NCBI RefSeq assembly: GCF_024586915.1
Contig: NZ_JANBVS010000004.1
Location: 368,222 to 432,221, forward strand
Length of the DNA stretch: 64,000 nucleotides
Direction: 5' to 3'
Source of the DNA: Bradyrhizobium sp. SRS-191
GTDB taxonomy: Bacteria; Pseudomonadota; Alphaproteobacteria; Rhizobiales; Xanthobacteraceae
The notes beneath the pieces are model-generated. The model was not told the origin of the DNA. It saw only the letters and a program-made list of their open reading frames with translations, and did not search any database. The position numbers were made by a program, and so were the translations under genes. Below, in pieces: positions 27,721 through 37,536 of the stretch; position 1 is the first letter of the stretch; each line of letters opens with the position of its first letter.

Positions 27721-28205
27721 GCCGCGCCCTCCGGACGTTCGGCGATCGCATTGGTCTGGGCCTGACGCCAGGCCGACAGCCGGTCGGCCAGAGCGCTATC
27801 CGTCAAAGCCAGGACGCTCGCCGCCAGCAGGGCGGCATTGATCGCGCCCGCTTTGCCGATCGCGAGCGTGCCGACCGGGATACCGGCAGGCATCTGCACG
27901 ATCGAGTAGAGCGAATCGACCCCGGACAACGCCTTGGACGTAACGGGAACGCCGAACACGGGCAGCTCCGTCAACGACGCGGTCATTCCTGGCAAATGGG
28001 CAGCCCCGCCCGCGCCGGCGATCACCACCTTGAAGCCGGCGGCCTTGGCGCCCTTGGCAAACGCGTACAGCCGGTCGGGCGTGCGGTGCGCCGAGACGAT
28101 GCGGGCGTCATAGCTCACGCCGAGCGCGCCGAGTGTCTCGGCGGCATGGCGCATGGTATCCCAGTCCGACTGGCTTCCCATGATGATGGCGATCGGGGCG
28201 GTCAT
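27717..28205 (-). CDS. purE: N5-carboxyaminoimidazole ribonucleotide mutase
   Basis: PurE converts N5-CAIR to CAIR, the step after PurK. The 162-residue protein has the signature [51 protein letters not shown] and the [16 protein letters not shown] segment. The start is set at 28205 ([14 protein letters not shown]) with GAGG four bases ahead; the much longer upstream frame is antisense to the diguanylate cyclase gene and is not real. The region between 28205 and 28293 is a divergent promoter for purEK and the GGDEF gene. Confidence 0.98.
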   Translation of the reverse strand: MTAPIAIIMGSQSDWDTMRHAAETLGALGVSYDARIVSAHRTPDRLYAFAKGAKAAGFKVVIAGAGGAAHLPGMTASLTELPVFGVPVTSKALSGVDSLYSIVQMPAGIPVGTLAIGKAGAINAALLAASVLALTDSALADRLSAWRQAQTNAIAERPEGAA

Positions 28206-28292
28206 GACCTCAATTCTTCTCGGGAATCCATCAGCATGGGCCGGAGTATAGGATCGGTCCCGACAGCGGCAAGCCATGGCATGGAGGTCCGA

Positions 28293-29048
28293 ATGGACTA
28301 TCCTGTCTTGGTTAAACCCGGCAAGTCCAAACCGTGGCGAGTCAGGTCCAGGATGAAAAAGAAGCGTATCAAGAAGGTTGGACCGGTCGCGAAACGCGGA
28401 CCTCGATACCGTCGCAAGGCTTCGTCCCGCGCCCGCGCGCCAGGCACCGCCGCCGCACCGGCGGGCGCCCGCCAGACCATCCGCCGCCTCAAGGCCGAGT
28501 TGGCCGCGGCTGAGGCGCGCATCGAGGAACTCACGGCCACCGCCGAGCGCGACTTCCTGCTCGACATCTTCAACCGCCGCGGCTTCGCCCGGGAGCTGCA
28601 TCGCTCGATCGCGTTCATCAAGCGCTACGATGCGACCGGCGCCCTGGTCGTGCTGGATGTCGATCGCCTCAAGCCGATCAACGACACGTTCGGTCATGCC
28701 GCGGGTGATGAGGTTCTGAAGGCTGTCGCGCGCGTCTTGAGCGAACAGGTTCGCTCGTCCGACGTGATCGGGCGGCTCGGCGGCGACGAGTTCGGCGTGT
28801 TGCTGTGGCATCTCAGCGAGACGGACGCGCGCGCCAAGGCGGCCGCACTGGAAGAAGCGATCGACGGACTGAGTTTCACCTTCGGCGGCCAGACGGTCCG
28901 GGCAGGGGCCTCCGCCGGCGTCGCCCTGCTGGACAAGCGCGTCAACCCGGTGCGTGCGCTCGAGGAAGCCGATCGCGCGATGTACATCCGCAAGGCGCAG
29001 CGAAGACACGAAATCCCGGCCAGCGTCGGCATTTCGCGTTTTGATTAG
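28293..29048 (+). CDS. Diguanylate cyclase (GGDEF) with basic N-terminus
   Basis: The 251-residue soluble protein makes cyclic di-GMP. The first 55 residues are strongly basic ([24 protein letters not shown] region). A short coiled coil (about 65-85, [21 protein letters not shown]) follows, then the GGDEF domain with [37 protein letters not shown] and RLGGDEFG (GGDEF at 163-167, intact). No sensory domain is visible, so regulation may be through the basic tail or coiled coil. The GGAGG at 28283-28287 fixes the ATG at 28293. It ends 4 bp past the stop of the convergent small gene at 29045. Confidence 0.92.
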   Translation: MDYPVLVKPGKSKPWRVRSRMKKKRIKKVGPVAKRGPRYRRKASSRARAPGTAAAPAGARQTIRRLKAELAAAEARIEELTATAERDFLLDIFNRRGFARELHRSIAFIKRYDATGALVVLDVDRLKPINDTFGHAAGDEVLKAVARVLSEQVRSSDVIGRLGGDEFGVLLWHLSETDARAKAAALEEAIDGLSFTFGGQTVRAGASAGVALLDKRVNPVRALEEADRAMYIRKAQRRHEIPASVGISRFD

Positions 29049-29296
29049 AGCTCGCCGAGGTCGTCGGGCAGCTCGCCGAATGTGTGCAGCAGCCGCGCAT
29101 CGCTGAACTCGCCCATCAATGGATCGCCGCTGCGACTGAAGGCGATGGCGCCGATATTGTCCGGTAAGCGCGACATCGCTTCGGCGCGGCGCAGGGCTGC
29201 CGTCGAACTCTGGCACTCCTCCGCATTGCCCGCGATCACGGCGCCCTGTTCGTCTCGCCTGAACGGCATGGCGACGTAGTAGGTCACGTCAGGCAT
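29045..29296 (-). CDS. Hypothetical small protein (83 aa)
   Basis: No family was recognised. The 83-residue protein is soluble and slightly acidic: [18 protein letters not shown] near the start, a helical middle ([14 protein letters not shown]) and [12 protein letters not shown] at the end. An AGGAGG site is correctly placed before the ATG, which supports a real gene. It is convergent with the diguanylate cyclase gene, overlapping by 4 bp at the stops. It heads a group of small minus-strand genes (29365, 29725). A link to cyclic di-GMP is possible from position only. Confidence 0.7.
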   Translation of the reverse strand: MPDVTYYVAMPFRRDEQGAVIAGNAEECQSSTAALRRAEAMSRLPDNIGAIAFSRSGDPLMGEFSDARLLHTFGELPDDLGEL

Positions 29297-29364
29297 GGCA
29301 TCATCCTCCTGGTGCTCCTCGAAACTCCAAGCAGATGCGGCAACGATCTCCGTTGCGGCGCGGC

Positions 29365-29577
29365 TCAGGCCGCGCTGCTCTGTGCCTCATCAGAAGCCGT
29401 GTTCGGCATGCAGCCACAGGCGATGGCCGCACGCAGCTCCAGCAGTTCCAGCTCGAGATATTCGTTGGCCATGATCAGGGCCTTGATCGTCGAGCGCAGA
29501 TTGCCGTCGCACATCGCGATGGCCTGATCACAGGCCTGTTCGTAGAGGCGGTCTTGCGGAGAGAACGAGGCGGGCAT
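29365..29577 (-). CDS. Hypothetical small helical protein (70 aa)
   Basis: The 70-residue protein is predicted to be almost all helix: DRLYEQACDQAIAMCDGN, then IKALIMANEYLELELLELRAAI. It ends in a Cys-containing tail (ACGCMPNTASDEAQSSAA). The start at 29577 is preferred over 29685 because AAGGA lies 10 bp ahead and the extra residues of the longer frame are Pro/Ser-rich. No function can be assigned. It sits between two other small genes on the same strand. Confidence 0.6.
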   Translation of the reverse strand: MPASFSPQDRLYEQACDQAIAMCDGNLRSTIKALIMANEYLELELLELRAAIACGCMPNTASDEAQSSAA

Positions 29578-29724
29578 CGAACCATCCTTGGGGCTGGCAG
29601 GACCTGTACGGTCGGGGAGCGAGGATGGCGGGATTGTTCCTGTTTTGTTCGATTGTGTCAAGACGACTTTGGGAGGCTTCCCCAATCAGTCGGCGACATA
29701 GGACACGATCGCTGACGCTTCGCG

Positions 29725-29931
29725 TCAGGCGATGATGTCAGGCGTAATCTGGTCTTCGATGAAGGCGATCCGGTCGCGCAGCATGAGCTTCCGCTTCTTC
29801 AGCCGTTGCAGCCGCAACAAATCCGGCGCGGGCGACAGATGCAAGGCATCGATCGCTGCGTCGAGGTCGCGGTGCTCCTGCTGCAGGCGCGCGAGTTCGG
29901 CCTGCAGTTCGCGCTCGTCTTGGTCAGCCAT
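29725..29931 (-). CDS. DUF465 / YdcH family protein
   Basis: The 68-residue protein has the family layout: an N-terminal coiled coil (RELQAELARLQQEHRDLDAAI) and the hallmark RLQRLKKRKLMLRDRIAFIE. The family is cytosolic, forms helical hairpins and has no firmly established function. A second member of the same family lies 291 bp away in divergent orientation (30223). Confidence 0.88.
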   Translation of the reverse strand: MADQDERELQAELARLQQEHRDLDAAIDALHLSPAPDLLRLQRLKKRKLMLRDRIAFIEDQITPDIIA

Positions 29932-30222
29932 GATCTATGATAGCAAAAAAGCGGAAGGAAGTGGGAAGCCCTGCGAAAGGCGGGAGCGAATATTGCGCTT
30001 GCGAAGCTGATAAGCAAGCCGCGAGCCCGATGATCTCTGCAGCTGTCCCGTGAATTTCAGGTTGGCGCGCCCTCAAGAATCGTCCGCATCCGCTCACGCT
30101 TCGTTACGCACGGCGCTCAAATCTGCATGTGCGGTCTTTTGGCCCCATCGACAGGTCAAGCGACTTGTGTACACTCCAAGGCCCTGGTCGAATCTCAGGT
30201 TCACCTACCAAGGAGGTTTCGA

Positions 30223-30408
30223 ATGGCCATTCAGGCGCATCTCGTTGAACTGGAGCGTAAGCATAAAGTTCTTGAAAACGAATTGCATGAAGCTCTCGTG
30301 CATCCGTCAACAGACGATCTGCGCATTGCCGAACTGAAGCGGCGTAAACTGATGGTGAAGGATGAGATCGAGCGCTTGAGACAGGTGACCACCGAAACGC
30401 TTCACTGA
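30223..30408 (+). CDS. DUF465 / YdcH family protein (second copy)
   Basis: The 61-residue protein has the same architecture as the protein at 29725: HLVELERKHKVLENELHEAL, then the conserved DLRIAELKRRKLMVKDEIERL. A perfect ribosome binding site AAGGAGGT (30210-30217) six bases ahead fixes ATG 30223 and argues against the longer frame from 30127. High translation is suggested by this site. The two DUF465 genes diverge from a shared 291-bp region. Confidence 0.88.
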   Translation: MAIQAHLVELERKHKVLENELHEALVHPSTDDLRIAELKRRKLMVKDEIERLRQVTTETLH

Positions 30409-30605
30409 CTTGTGACTACGATCCACGGGACTTCCAATCGCAAGACCCGTGCATGCTAAGACCGTGCGTACTGGGATGGTGATCACGCCATCCCAGGCGC
30501 AACATTCGGATGACTCGGCGAATACCTCCAAATCCGGTCTGCCTGAGACATCCAGCGCGCTCCATCTCTGTTGGAAGCGCACGTATCCTGATAAGTTGCG
30601 GTTTG

Positions 30606-31709
30606 TCAGCTCGCTGCGAGTTCACCGACATCAGCGGCAATCGCCAGCGATGACGTTAGCCCAGGCGATTCAATTCCGAACAGATTGATCAATCCAGTCA
30701 CGCCGTGCTCGCGCGGTCCCTGGATGACGAAGTCCTGCGATGCCACCGCGGGCGGTACGATCTTCGGCCGGATGCCGGAGTAGCTCGGCATCAGCGCACC
30801 ATCGGGCAGTGTCGGCCAATATCTGCGGATCGCCGGATAAAAGCGGTCGGCGCGAGCGGGGTCGACCGCGTAGTCGATCCTGTCAATCCACTCGACATCG
30901 GGACCGAAGCGGGCCTGGCCTGCCATGTCGAGCGTGAGGTGGACGCCGAGCCCGCCGGGCTCCGGGACCGGATAGATCAGCCGGCTGAACGGTGCCTTGG
31001 CGCTGCAGCTGAAGTAGTTGCCCTTGGCCAGATAGGCTGTCGGCACCAAGTCCGGCGGCATGCCCTCGACCAGGCGGGCGACCGCCGGCGCATTGAGGCC
31101 GGCTGCGTTGACGAGCAACTGGCAGGACAGCGTCATCGGCTGTTCGCCGCCGGCATCGAGCTCGATCGCGCCGTTGACCGCCTTGGCGCGCAGCAGCGGG
31201 GTGTGGAAGGCGAAGGCGCCGCCGGCATCCTCGATCTCGCCGCGCAGCGACAGCATGAAAGCGTGGCTGTCCAGGATTCCGGTCGAGGGCGACAGCAGGG
31301 CGGCTTCGCAGGCCAGCGCCGGCTCCATGCCTTTCGCCTCGGAGCCTGTCAGAAGCCGCATGCCCTCGACGCCGTTCGCCTCGGCATGAGCGCGGATGCC
31401 CTGCAGCTTCTCGGTCTCGGCCGGGCTGGTGGCCACGATCAGCTTGCCGCAATTGCGATAGGGAACACCATGCTCGTCGCAATAGCGGTACAGCATGCGC
31501 TTGCCGCTGACGCAGAAGCGGGCCATCAGGCTGCCGGCTTTGTAATAGATGCCGGCATGGATCACTTCGCTGTTGCGAGATGAGGTGACGGTGCCGATGT
31601 CCTCCGCCGCTTCCAGCACGATGACCTCGCGCCCCGCTTTGGCCAGCTGGCGGCCGATGGCAAGTCCCACCACGCCCGCACCGACGACGACGCAATCAAC
31701 CTTTTCCAT
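30606..31709 (-). CDS. FAD-dependent oxidoreductase, L-2-hydroxyglutarate dehydrogenase-like
   Basis: The 367-residue protein belongs to the DAO family. The FAD fingerprint is [20 protein letters not shown] (6-25), followed by ERNS-type [15 protein letters not shown], where the LhgO/L2HGDH subfamily has [28 protein letters not shown] and [16 protein letters not shown] also fit that subfamily. It probably oxidises a 2-hydroxy acid such as L-2-hydroxyglutarate and passes electrons to the membrane pool; the exact substrate is inferred. AGGAACAGGT precedes the ATG. It is monocistronic and divergent from the EAL protein gene. Confidence 0.85.
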   Translation of the reverse strand: MEKVDCVVVGAGVVGLAIGRQLAKAGREVIVLEAAEDIGTVTSSRNSEVIHAGIYYKAGSLMARFCVSGKRMLYRYCDEHGVPYRNCGKLIVATSPAETEKLQGIRAHAEANGVEGMRLLTGSEAKGMEPALACEAALLSPSTGILDSHAFMLSLRGEIEDAGGAFAFHTPLLRAKAVNGAIELDAGGEQPMTLSCQLLVNAAGLNAPAVARLVEGMPPDLVPTAYLAKGNYFSCSAKAPFSRLIYPVPEPGGLGVHLTLDMAGQARFGPDVEWIDRIDYAVDPARADRFYPAIRRYWPTLPDGALMPSYSGIRPKIVPPAVASQDFVIQGPREHGVTGLINLFGIESPGLTSSLAIAADVGELAAS

Positions 31710-31921
31710 ACCTGTTCCTGAAACAATCCCGAGAGGTCACGGCTCTCTGCAATCGGCGGTGGGCGGAGCCTTCATGCCAAGCACGCCGCTGCTTAGCAAA
31801 CCATTCATCATAGAAGGTCATCGCCCGAATTTGCTTCGTCTTTTTCGAAGTTTGTGGAAACCGTTTACCCGATCCCAACCGGTCGAGCCAGAGAATGCCA
31901 TCCGGATACCGCGGGTGATTG

Positions 31922-34621
31922 ATGGCTGGCAAGTTTTGGCAGGCGAGCGACCGAAACGCGTTTCCGGCGCGTGTCGTTGCGGCCTCGGTGGCCGCCATGA
32001 CGGCCGGGACGCCGGCGTGCGCCTGGGCTGCCTCGCCCGGTTTTTCGCCCTCCTTCTATTTCGGCAGCGTCGACCCCGACGTGCTCTGGAAGGTGCTGAT
32101 CGGCGGCATCGTCGTTTGCGCGTTTCTCGCCTCCGTCGTGATCTGGATCCATCAGGCCCTGCGGCGCGCCAAGCGCGCGCAGCTGCGCCGGAACGCCTTC
32201 ATCAGCTCCGCCCTCAACAATCTCAGCCAGGGCCTGATGCTCACCGACGCCGCCAACCGCGTCGTGTTCTACAATCACCGCTTCCTCGAGATCTACGGCA
32301 TGAGCCGGGCCGACATTCCCGCCGGCTGCACGGGGCGCGACCTGCTCGAACTGCGGCGCCAGCGCGGCCTGCTCACGATGTCGGTGGAAGACTATGCGCG
32401 CCAGGCGCGCGAGCCCGAGGGCTGCCTGACCGAGCTGCCCGGCGGGCGAGCGGTGCGCGCCAAGATGTTCCGCCTGCCGAACGGCGGGTCGATCGGCATC
32501 CATGAGGATTGCACGGTGCAGCGCAAGCTCGAGGACGAGCTGGCCTCGACCAAGCAGTTCCTGGAATCGGTGCTGAACCATGTTCCGGTCTGCGTCGCCG
32601 CCAAGACCATCGAGGACGGCCGCTACGTGTTCGCCAACCGCGCGTTCGAGGAGTTCTCACGCATTCCGCGCGAGCGCATCGTCGGCAACCTCGCGCGCGA
32701 TCTGTTCTCCGCCGAGACGGCTGCCAACATCGAGGCGGCCGACCGTGCGGCGACGCTCGCCCCCGGCACGTCTCATCGCAGCGAGCTGGTCATCCAGCGC
32801 GGCCGCAAGCAGCTCATCCTGGATTCCAACCGCGTCGTGGTGTGCAACGACAGCGGCAAGCCGCAATTCCTCATCTCGGTGTTCGACGATGCCACCAAGC
32901 GCCGCTCGCTGGGGCTCGAGCTGGAGACCACCAAGAAGTTTCTGGAGCTCATCGTCGACAACATCCCGGTGTCGCTGATCGTCGAGAGCGTCAACGACGG
33001 CCGCTATCTGCTCGCCAACCGCAGCGCCGAGATCATCCTCAACCGCAAGCGCGAGGAGGCGACCGGCCTGACTGCGGCGGACATCTTCAATCCGCGCGAG
33101 GCCCGGCTGATCGTCGCGCGCGACGAGGCGGCGATCAAGAAGCGCAGCCTGATGACCGAGGAGCATCCGATCTCGACCAAGGACGGCCTGCGCCTGTTCC
33201 TGACCCGGCGGGTGACGGTGCTCGGCGATAGCGGCGAGCCGCAATATCTGATCAAGACCTATGAGGACGTGACCGACCGGCGCCAGACCGAATCGCGGAT
33301 GGCGCACATGGCCTATCATGACGGCCTGACCGACCTGCCGAACCGCGCCGCCTTCCTGCAGGCGCTGAGCCAGATGATCGAGGCGTGCCGGGACTCCGAC
33401 GAGGAATTCGCTGTCCTGAACGTCGACCTCAAGGCCCTGAAGGACGTCAACGACGTGTTCGGCCATGCCGTCGGCGACAAGCTCCTGATCGAGGTCGCCC
33501 GGCGCGTTCATGCCGTCGCCCGCGGCGGCGTCGTCGCGCGCCTGTCCGGCGACGAGTTCGGATTGATCATCGACGGCAAGCAGCCGGAGGCGGGCAGGGC
33601 GCTCGCCGAACAGCTGGCCGCGGCGATTGCCGTCGAATTCCAGATCGACGGCAAGTCGATCCGCACCGCGCTGACCACCGGCATCTCGGTATTCCCGCAC
33701 AATGGCTCGGATCCGGCGTCGCTGCTCGCCAATGCCGGCGCCGCGCTGTTTCGCGCCAAGGCCAAGGCCCGCGGCAGCATTACCTTCTACGAGCCCGAGA
33801 TGGACCAGCAGATCCGCGATCGCCGCGTTCTGCACCAGGAGCTCTCGGTCGCGATCAAGAATGGCGAGCTGTCGCTGTACTTCCAGCCGCAGGCGAGTTC
33901 GGGCCGCACCGTCGATGCCAGCGAGATCATCGGCTTCGAGGCGCTGGCGCGCTGGCAGCATCCGGTCCGCGGCTTCGTGCCCCCCAGCGACTTCATTCCG
34001 CTCGCCGAGGAGAGCGGCCTCATCGTCGAGATGGGCGAGTGGATCCTGCGCGAAGCCTGCCGCGAGGCGGCGTCGTGGCCGAAGCCGCTGCAGGTTGCGG
34101 TCAACCTGTCGCCGGCGCAATTCGTCCATGGCGACCTGGTCGCGCTGGTGCATTCGATCCTGCTGGAGACGGGACTCTCTCCCGGACGGCTCGAGCTCGA
34201 GATCACCGAGGGCGTGCTGATCGAGGATTTCGATCGCGGCGTTTCGCTGTTGCGGCGATTGAAGGCGCTCGGCGTCCGCGTCTCGATGGACGATTTCGGC
34301 AGCGGCTACTCGTCGCTCAGCTATCTGCAGGCGTTCCCGTTCGACAAGATCAAGATCGACCGCGCCTTCGTCATGAATCTCGGCCGCAACCCGCAATCGG
34401 CCGCGATCATTCGTGCGGTGATCGGTCTCGGCCACGGCATGAACATGTCGATCGTGGCCGAAGGCGTCGAGACGCCGGAGCAGCTCGGCTTCCTCGCCGA
34501 GCAGGGCTGCGACTCCGTTCAGGGCTATCTGCTCGGCAAGCCCTTGCCGATCGGCAAATATGACGGCGTCGTGGGTCGCGCGCATGACGAGGACGTCGCG
34601 ACCGTGCGCAAGACCGGCTGA
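31922..34621 (+). CDS. Membrane PAS-PAS-PAS-GGDEF-EAL cyclic-di-GMP protein
   Basis: The 899-residue protein has a signal-like N-terminus and one membrane helix (about 57-77), three PAS-like domains (about 95-205, 215-335, 345-460), a GGDEF domain (about 460-625) and an EAL domain (about 640-885). The active loop of GGDEF is SGDEF (542-546), one residue off consensus. The EAL domain looks complete: FEALARWQHP (E673), NLSPAQF, EITEGVLIED, MDDFGSGYSSLSYL, DKIKIDRAFV and VAEGVETPEQ. It is most likely a phosphodiesterase, with the GGDEF part either weak or regulatory. ATG at 31922 directly follows an in-frame TTG. Confidence 0.92.
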   Translation: MAGKFWQASDRNAFPARVVAASVAAMTAGTPACAWAASPGFSPSFYFGSVDPDVLWKVLIGGIVVCAFLASVVIWIHQALRRAKRAQLRRNAFISSALNNLSQGLMLTDAANRVVFYNHRFLEIYGMSRADIPAGCTGRDLLELRRQRGLLTMSVEDYARQAREPEGCLTELPGGRAVRAKMFRLPNGGSIGIHEDCTVQRKLEDELASTKQFLESVLNHVPVCVAAKTIEDGRYVFANRAFEEFSRIPRERIVGNLARDLFSAETAANIEAADRAATLAPGTSHRSELVIQRGRKQLILDSNRVVVCNDSGKPQFLISVFDDATKRRSLGLELETTKKFLELIVDNIPVSLIVESVNDGRYLLANRSAEIILNRKREEATGLTAADIFNPREARLIVARDEAAIKKRSLMTEEHPISTKDGLRLFLTRRVTVLGDSGEPQYLIKTYEDVTDRRQTESRMAHMAYHDGLTDLPNRAAFLQALSQMIEACRDSDEEFAVLNVDLKALKDVNDVFGHAVGDKLLIEVARRVHAVARGGVVARLSGDEFGLIIDGKQPEAGRALAEQLAAAIAVEFQIDGKSIRTALTTGISVFPHNGSDPASLLANAGAALFRAKAKARGSITFYEPEMDQQIRDRRVLHQELSVAIKNGELSLYFQPQASSGRTVDASEIIGFEALARWQHPVRGFVPPSDFIPLAEESGLIVEMGEWILREACREAASWPKPLQVAVNLSPAQFVHGDLVALVHSILLETGLSPGRLELEITEGVLIEDFDRGVSLLRRLKALGVRVSMDDFGSGYSSLSYLQAFPFDKIKIDRAFVMNLGRNPQSAAIIRAVIGLGHGMNMSIVAEGVETPEQLGFLAEQGCDSVQGYLLGKPLPIGKYDGVVGRAHDEDVATVRKTG

Positions 34622-34765
34622 CCGCAACACGTCTCACCGTAGGATTGCGGTCAGAGGCCGCCGCGCAACAGCGCGAATTTATCCGCTGACCTGTCAGCTC
34701 CGCCGCTACGAGAATCATCGGTCGAGGTCTACGATCGTGCGTCACACGCGCGAAGAACTTGGCGG

Positions 34766-36313
34766 ATGGCGGACTACGATCTCGCAATCATCGGTGGCGG
34801 TCTGAACGGCGTCAGCCTGGCGCGCGACGCGGCTGGCCGCGGCTTGCGCGTCATCCTGATCGAACAGGGCGATCTCGGCGGCGCCGCCTCGTCGGCGACC
34901 TCACGGCTGGTGCATGGCGATCTCGCCGCGCTGGAGCGACGCAGCCTGCTGCGCGTGCGCAGGGCGCTGACCGAGCGCGACGTCTGGCTTACGACAGCGC
35001 CGCATCTGGTGCGCCCGGTTCGCTTCGCGATTCCCGCCCATGCCAATGAGCGTCCGCAGTGGCAGTTGCGCGCCGGGCTCTGGCTCTACGATCACCTTGC
35101 GAAGCGCAGCCGCCTTCCCACCGCAGCAACGCTCGACGTCACGCATCATCCGATCGGCGACGCGCTGAAGCGTCCGTTCGGCACCGCCTTCGAATACTCC
35201 GATTGCGTCGTCGACGATTCCCGCCTGGTGGTGCTGACGGCGCTCGACGCCGCCGAGCGGGGCGCCGACATCAGGACCGGTGCCCGCTGCATCCGGGCCG
35301 ACTGCGACCGCATCTGGCGCCTCGCCATCATCGACCGCGGTCACCGCCGCATCGTCACCTCGCACGCGCTGGCCAATGCGACGGGCGCGTGGAGCGTGTC
35401 GACCGCAGAGACCGTGTTGCGTCAACCGCCGCCGCGCGTGGCGGCCCGGCAGGTCAGCCAGATCGTCGTGCCCAGGCTGTTCGATACCGACGCCGTCTAC
35501 GTGTTCCAGAATCCCGACGGCCGGCTGATCTTCGCCCAGCCCTATGAGCGTGAGTTCACGCTGATCGGAACGGTGGCTCATCCATTCAGCGGCGATCCGG
35601 CTGTCGTTGCGATGCCGGCGGCGGATGTCAGCTATCTCTGCAAGGCCGCCAATCGCTATTTCCGTTCCGATATCCAGCCGGTTGATGTGGTTCGAACGAT
35701 CTCCGGCGCCAACATGATGCTGCTGAAGGGCGACGACGGCCGGCAGATGGAAACGGTCGTCAGCCTTGATACCGCCCGCGGCAGGGCGCCGCTGCTCACT
35801 CTGTGTGGCGGCGACGTCACCACGGCGCGGCGCCGCGCCGAGCAGGCCGTCTCACGGCTCGCGAGGGTCTGTCCGATGTCGCCGTGCTGGACCGCGGCGG
35901 CGCCGCTGCCCGGCGGCGACTTCGCCTGGGAGCGCTTCGAGGACCTCGTCGACGACGCCAGGGATCGCTGGCGCTTCCTTGGCGAAGCCGAGGCACGCCG
36001 CCTGGTCGGCGCCTACGGCACGCGGGTTGCGGAGATCCTGGGTGATGCCCGGAGCCGCGCCGATCTCGGCCAGGCGTTCGGGGCACAGCTGACGGAGGCC
36101 GAGGTCCGTTATCTCATGAGCAGGGAATGGGCACGGTTCGCCGACGACGTGCTGTGGCGGCGGAGCAAGCTCGGGCTCAGCCTCGGCGCGACGGAGCGGG
36201 ATGCGCTGGCTGCCTTCATGGCGGCAGCAGGGGCGCGGAGCGCGCCGCGTGTGCCCGACGGGGACGGGGATAGTCCGGCCCGTGCGGTTGAGCTGCAGTC
36301 GATCGGCGGCTAG
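34766..36313 (+). CDS. glpD: Glycerol-3-phosphate dehydrogenase (FAD)
   Basis: The 515-residue protein oxidises sn-glycerol-3-phosphate to dihydroxyacetone phosphate and feeds electrons to quinone. The FAD motif YDLAIIGGGLNGVSLARDAAGRG lies at the start, followed by SSATSRLVHGDL, FEYSDCVVDDSRLVVL, LANATGAW, YVFQNPDGRLIFAQPYE and the C-terminal domain with EAEVRYLMSREWARFADDVLWRRSKLGL. The length is normal. The polyamine-type ABC genes start 50 bp downstream on the same strand and could be co-transcribed. No glpK or glp repressor is in the window. Confidence 0.96.
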   Translation: MADYDLAIIGGGLNGVSLARDAAGRGLRVILIEQGDLGGAASSATSRLVHGDLAALERRSLLRVRRALTERDVWLTTAPHLVRPVRFAIPAHANERPQWQLRAGLWLYDHLAKRSRLPTAATLDVTHHPIGDALKRPFGTAFEYSDCVVDDSRLVVLTALDAAERGADIRTGARCIRADCDRIWRLAIIDRGHRRIVTSHALANATGAWSVSTAETVLRQPPPRVAARQVSQIVVPRLFDTDAVYVFQNPDGRLIFAQPYEREFTLIGTVAHPFSGDPAVVAMPAADVSYLCKAANRYFRSDIQPVDVVRTISGANMMLLKGDDGRQMETVVSLDTARGRAPLLTLCGGDVTTARRRAEQAVSRLARVCPMSPCWTAAAPLPGGDFAWERFEDLVDDARDRWRFLGEAEARRLVGAYGTRVAEILGDARSRADLGQAFGAQLTEAEVRYLMSREWARFADDVLWRRSKLGLSLGATERDALAAFMAAAGARSAPRVPDGDGDSPARAVELQSIGG

Positions 36314-36363
36314 CTTGCGCTGCGCCGCGCCATTGTGGGCCGGCAGGGTGACTAGACCTGATC

Positions 36364-37536
36364 ATGGCTGACGACATCGCGACTTCAGAGCCTGCCGCCG
36401 AGGCGGCGCCACCGCCTGCGCCGGACCCGCGTCCCGATCCTCAGCCGCCGATCCTGCGGATCGAAAATGTCGTGAAGAGCTTCGGCAGCTTCCGCGCCGT
36501 CGACGGCGTCTCGCTCGACATCCGCGCCGGCGAGTTCTTCGCGCTGCTCGGCCCCAGCGGCTGCGGCAAGACCACGCTGCTGCGCATGCTGGCCGGCTTC
36601 GAAAGCCCGGATGAAGGCCGCATCCTGCTGTCCGGCGAGGACATCGGCGACGTGCTGCCGCATCAGCGGCCGGTCAACATGATGTTCCAGAACTACGCGC
36701 TGTTTCCGCATCTCAACGTGCGCGACAACATCGCCTTCGGGCTGCGGCGCGCCGGCATGCCGCGCGCCGAGATCGCCACGCGCGTGGCCGAGATGGTGGC
36801 GCTGGTCCGGCTCGAGGGCCTTGAGAAGCGCAAGCCCGATCAGCTCTCCGGCGGGCAGAGGCAGCGTGTGGCGCTGGCGCGCTCGCTGGCACGGCGCCCG
36901 CAGGTGCTGCTGCTCGACGAGCCGATGGCAGCCCTCGACAAGAAGCTGCGCGAGAGCACGCAGTTCGAACTGATGGAGCTGCAGCGCAGGCTTGGCATGA
37001 CCTTCATCATCGTCACGCACGACCAGGAGGAGGCGATGACGGTGGCGACCCGGATCGGGGTGATGAACGCCGGCAGGCTCGAGCAGGTCGCGGCGCCGCG
37101 GCGGCTCTATGAGGAGCCGGCCTCGCGCTGGGTTGCGGAGTTCGTCGGCGACATCAACCTGTTCGAAGGCGAGGTGACCGCGCGGGAGCCGCTGCGGCTG
37201 CGGGTTGCGACGTCGACCGCGGGCGAGCTCGTCGCGGCGCAGCCGGTGGTTCCGATCACCGAGACCAGGGTGTCCGTGGCGATCCGCCCGGAGAAGATCC
37301 GGCTTGCGCTTCGTCGACCCGCAGGCGATGCCACGGGGATCAATTGCGTCGAGGGCGCCGTCAGCGATGCCAGCTATCTCGGCGGCAAGACGGTCTACAA
37401 GATCAAGCTCGATGGCGGCGCTGTGCTTCACGCGGCGCAGGCCAACACCGCGCGGCTCGATGCCGATGGTTATGGGCTGAACCAGCGCGTCGTCGCCTGG
37501 TTCACGCCCGACGATTGCGTGGTGCTGGAACGATGA
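36364..37536 (+). CDS. potG: ABC transporter ATP-binding protein, spermidine/putrescine type
   Basis: The 390-residue protein has a Pro-rich N-terminal extension (about 1-28), then the nucleotide-binding domain: Walker A GPSGCGKTT, Q-loop MFQNYALFPHLN, signature LSGGQRQRVALARSLA, Walker B VLLLDEPMAALD and the H-loop IIVTHDQEEA. A TOBE domain closes the C-terminus (about 300-390). The whole matches PotA/PotG subunits for polyamine uptake. Its stop overlaps the first permease start (ATGA). No substrate-binding protein gene is present in this operon. Confidence 0.93.
   Translation: MADDIATSEPAAEAAPPPAPDPRPDPQPPILRIENVVKSFGSFRAVDGVSLDIRAGEFFALLGPSGCGKTTLLRMLAGFESPDEGRILLSGEDIGDVLPHQRPVNMMFQNYALFPHLNVRDNIAFGLRRAGMPRAEIATRVAEMVALVRLEGLEKRKPDQLSGGQRQRVALARSLARRPQVLLLDEPMAALDKKLRESTQFELMELQRRLGMTFIIVTHDQEEAMTVATRIGVMNAGRLEQVAAPRRLYEEPASRWVAEFVGDINLFEGEVTAREPLRLRVATSTAGELVAAQPVVPITETRVSVAIRPEKIRLALRRPAGDATGINCVEGAVSDASYLGGKTVYKIKLDGGAVLHAAQANTARLDADGYGLNQRVVAWFTPDDCVVLER

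Noticed and set aside
28206..29216. Long upstream extension of the purE frame
   Set aside because: The extension is antisense to an intact GGDEF domain, and a GAGG site precedes the normal purE start at 28205.
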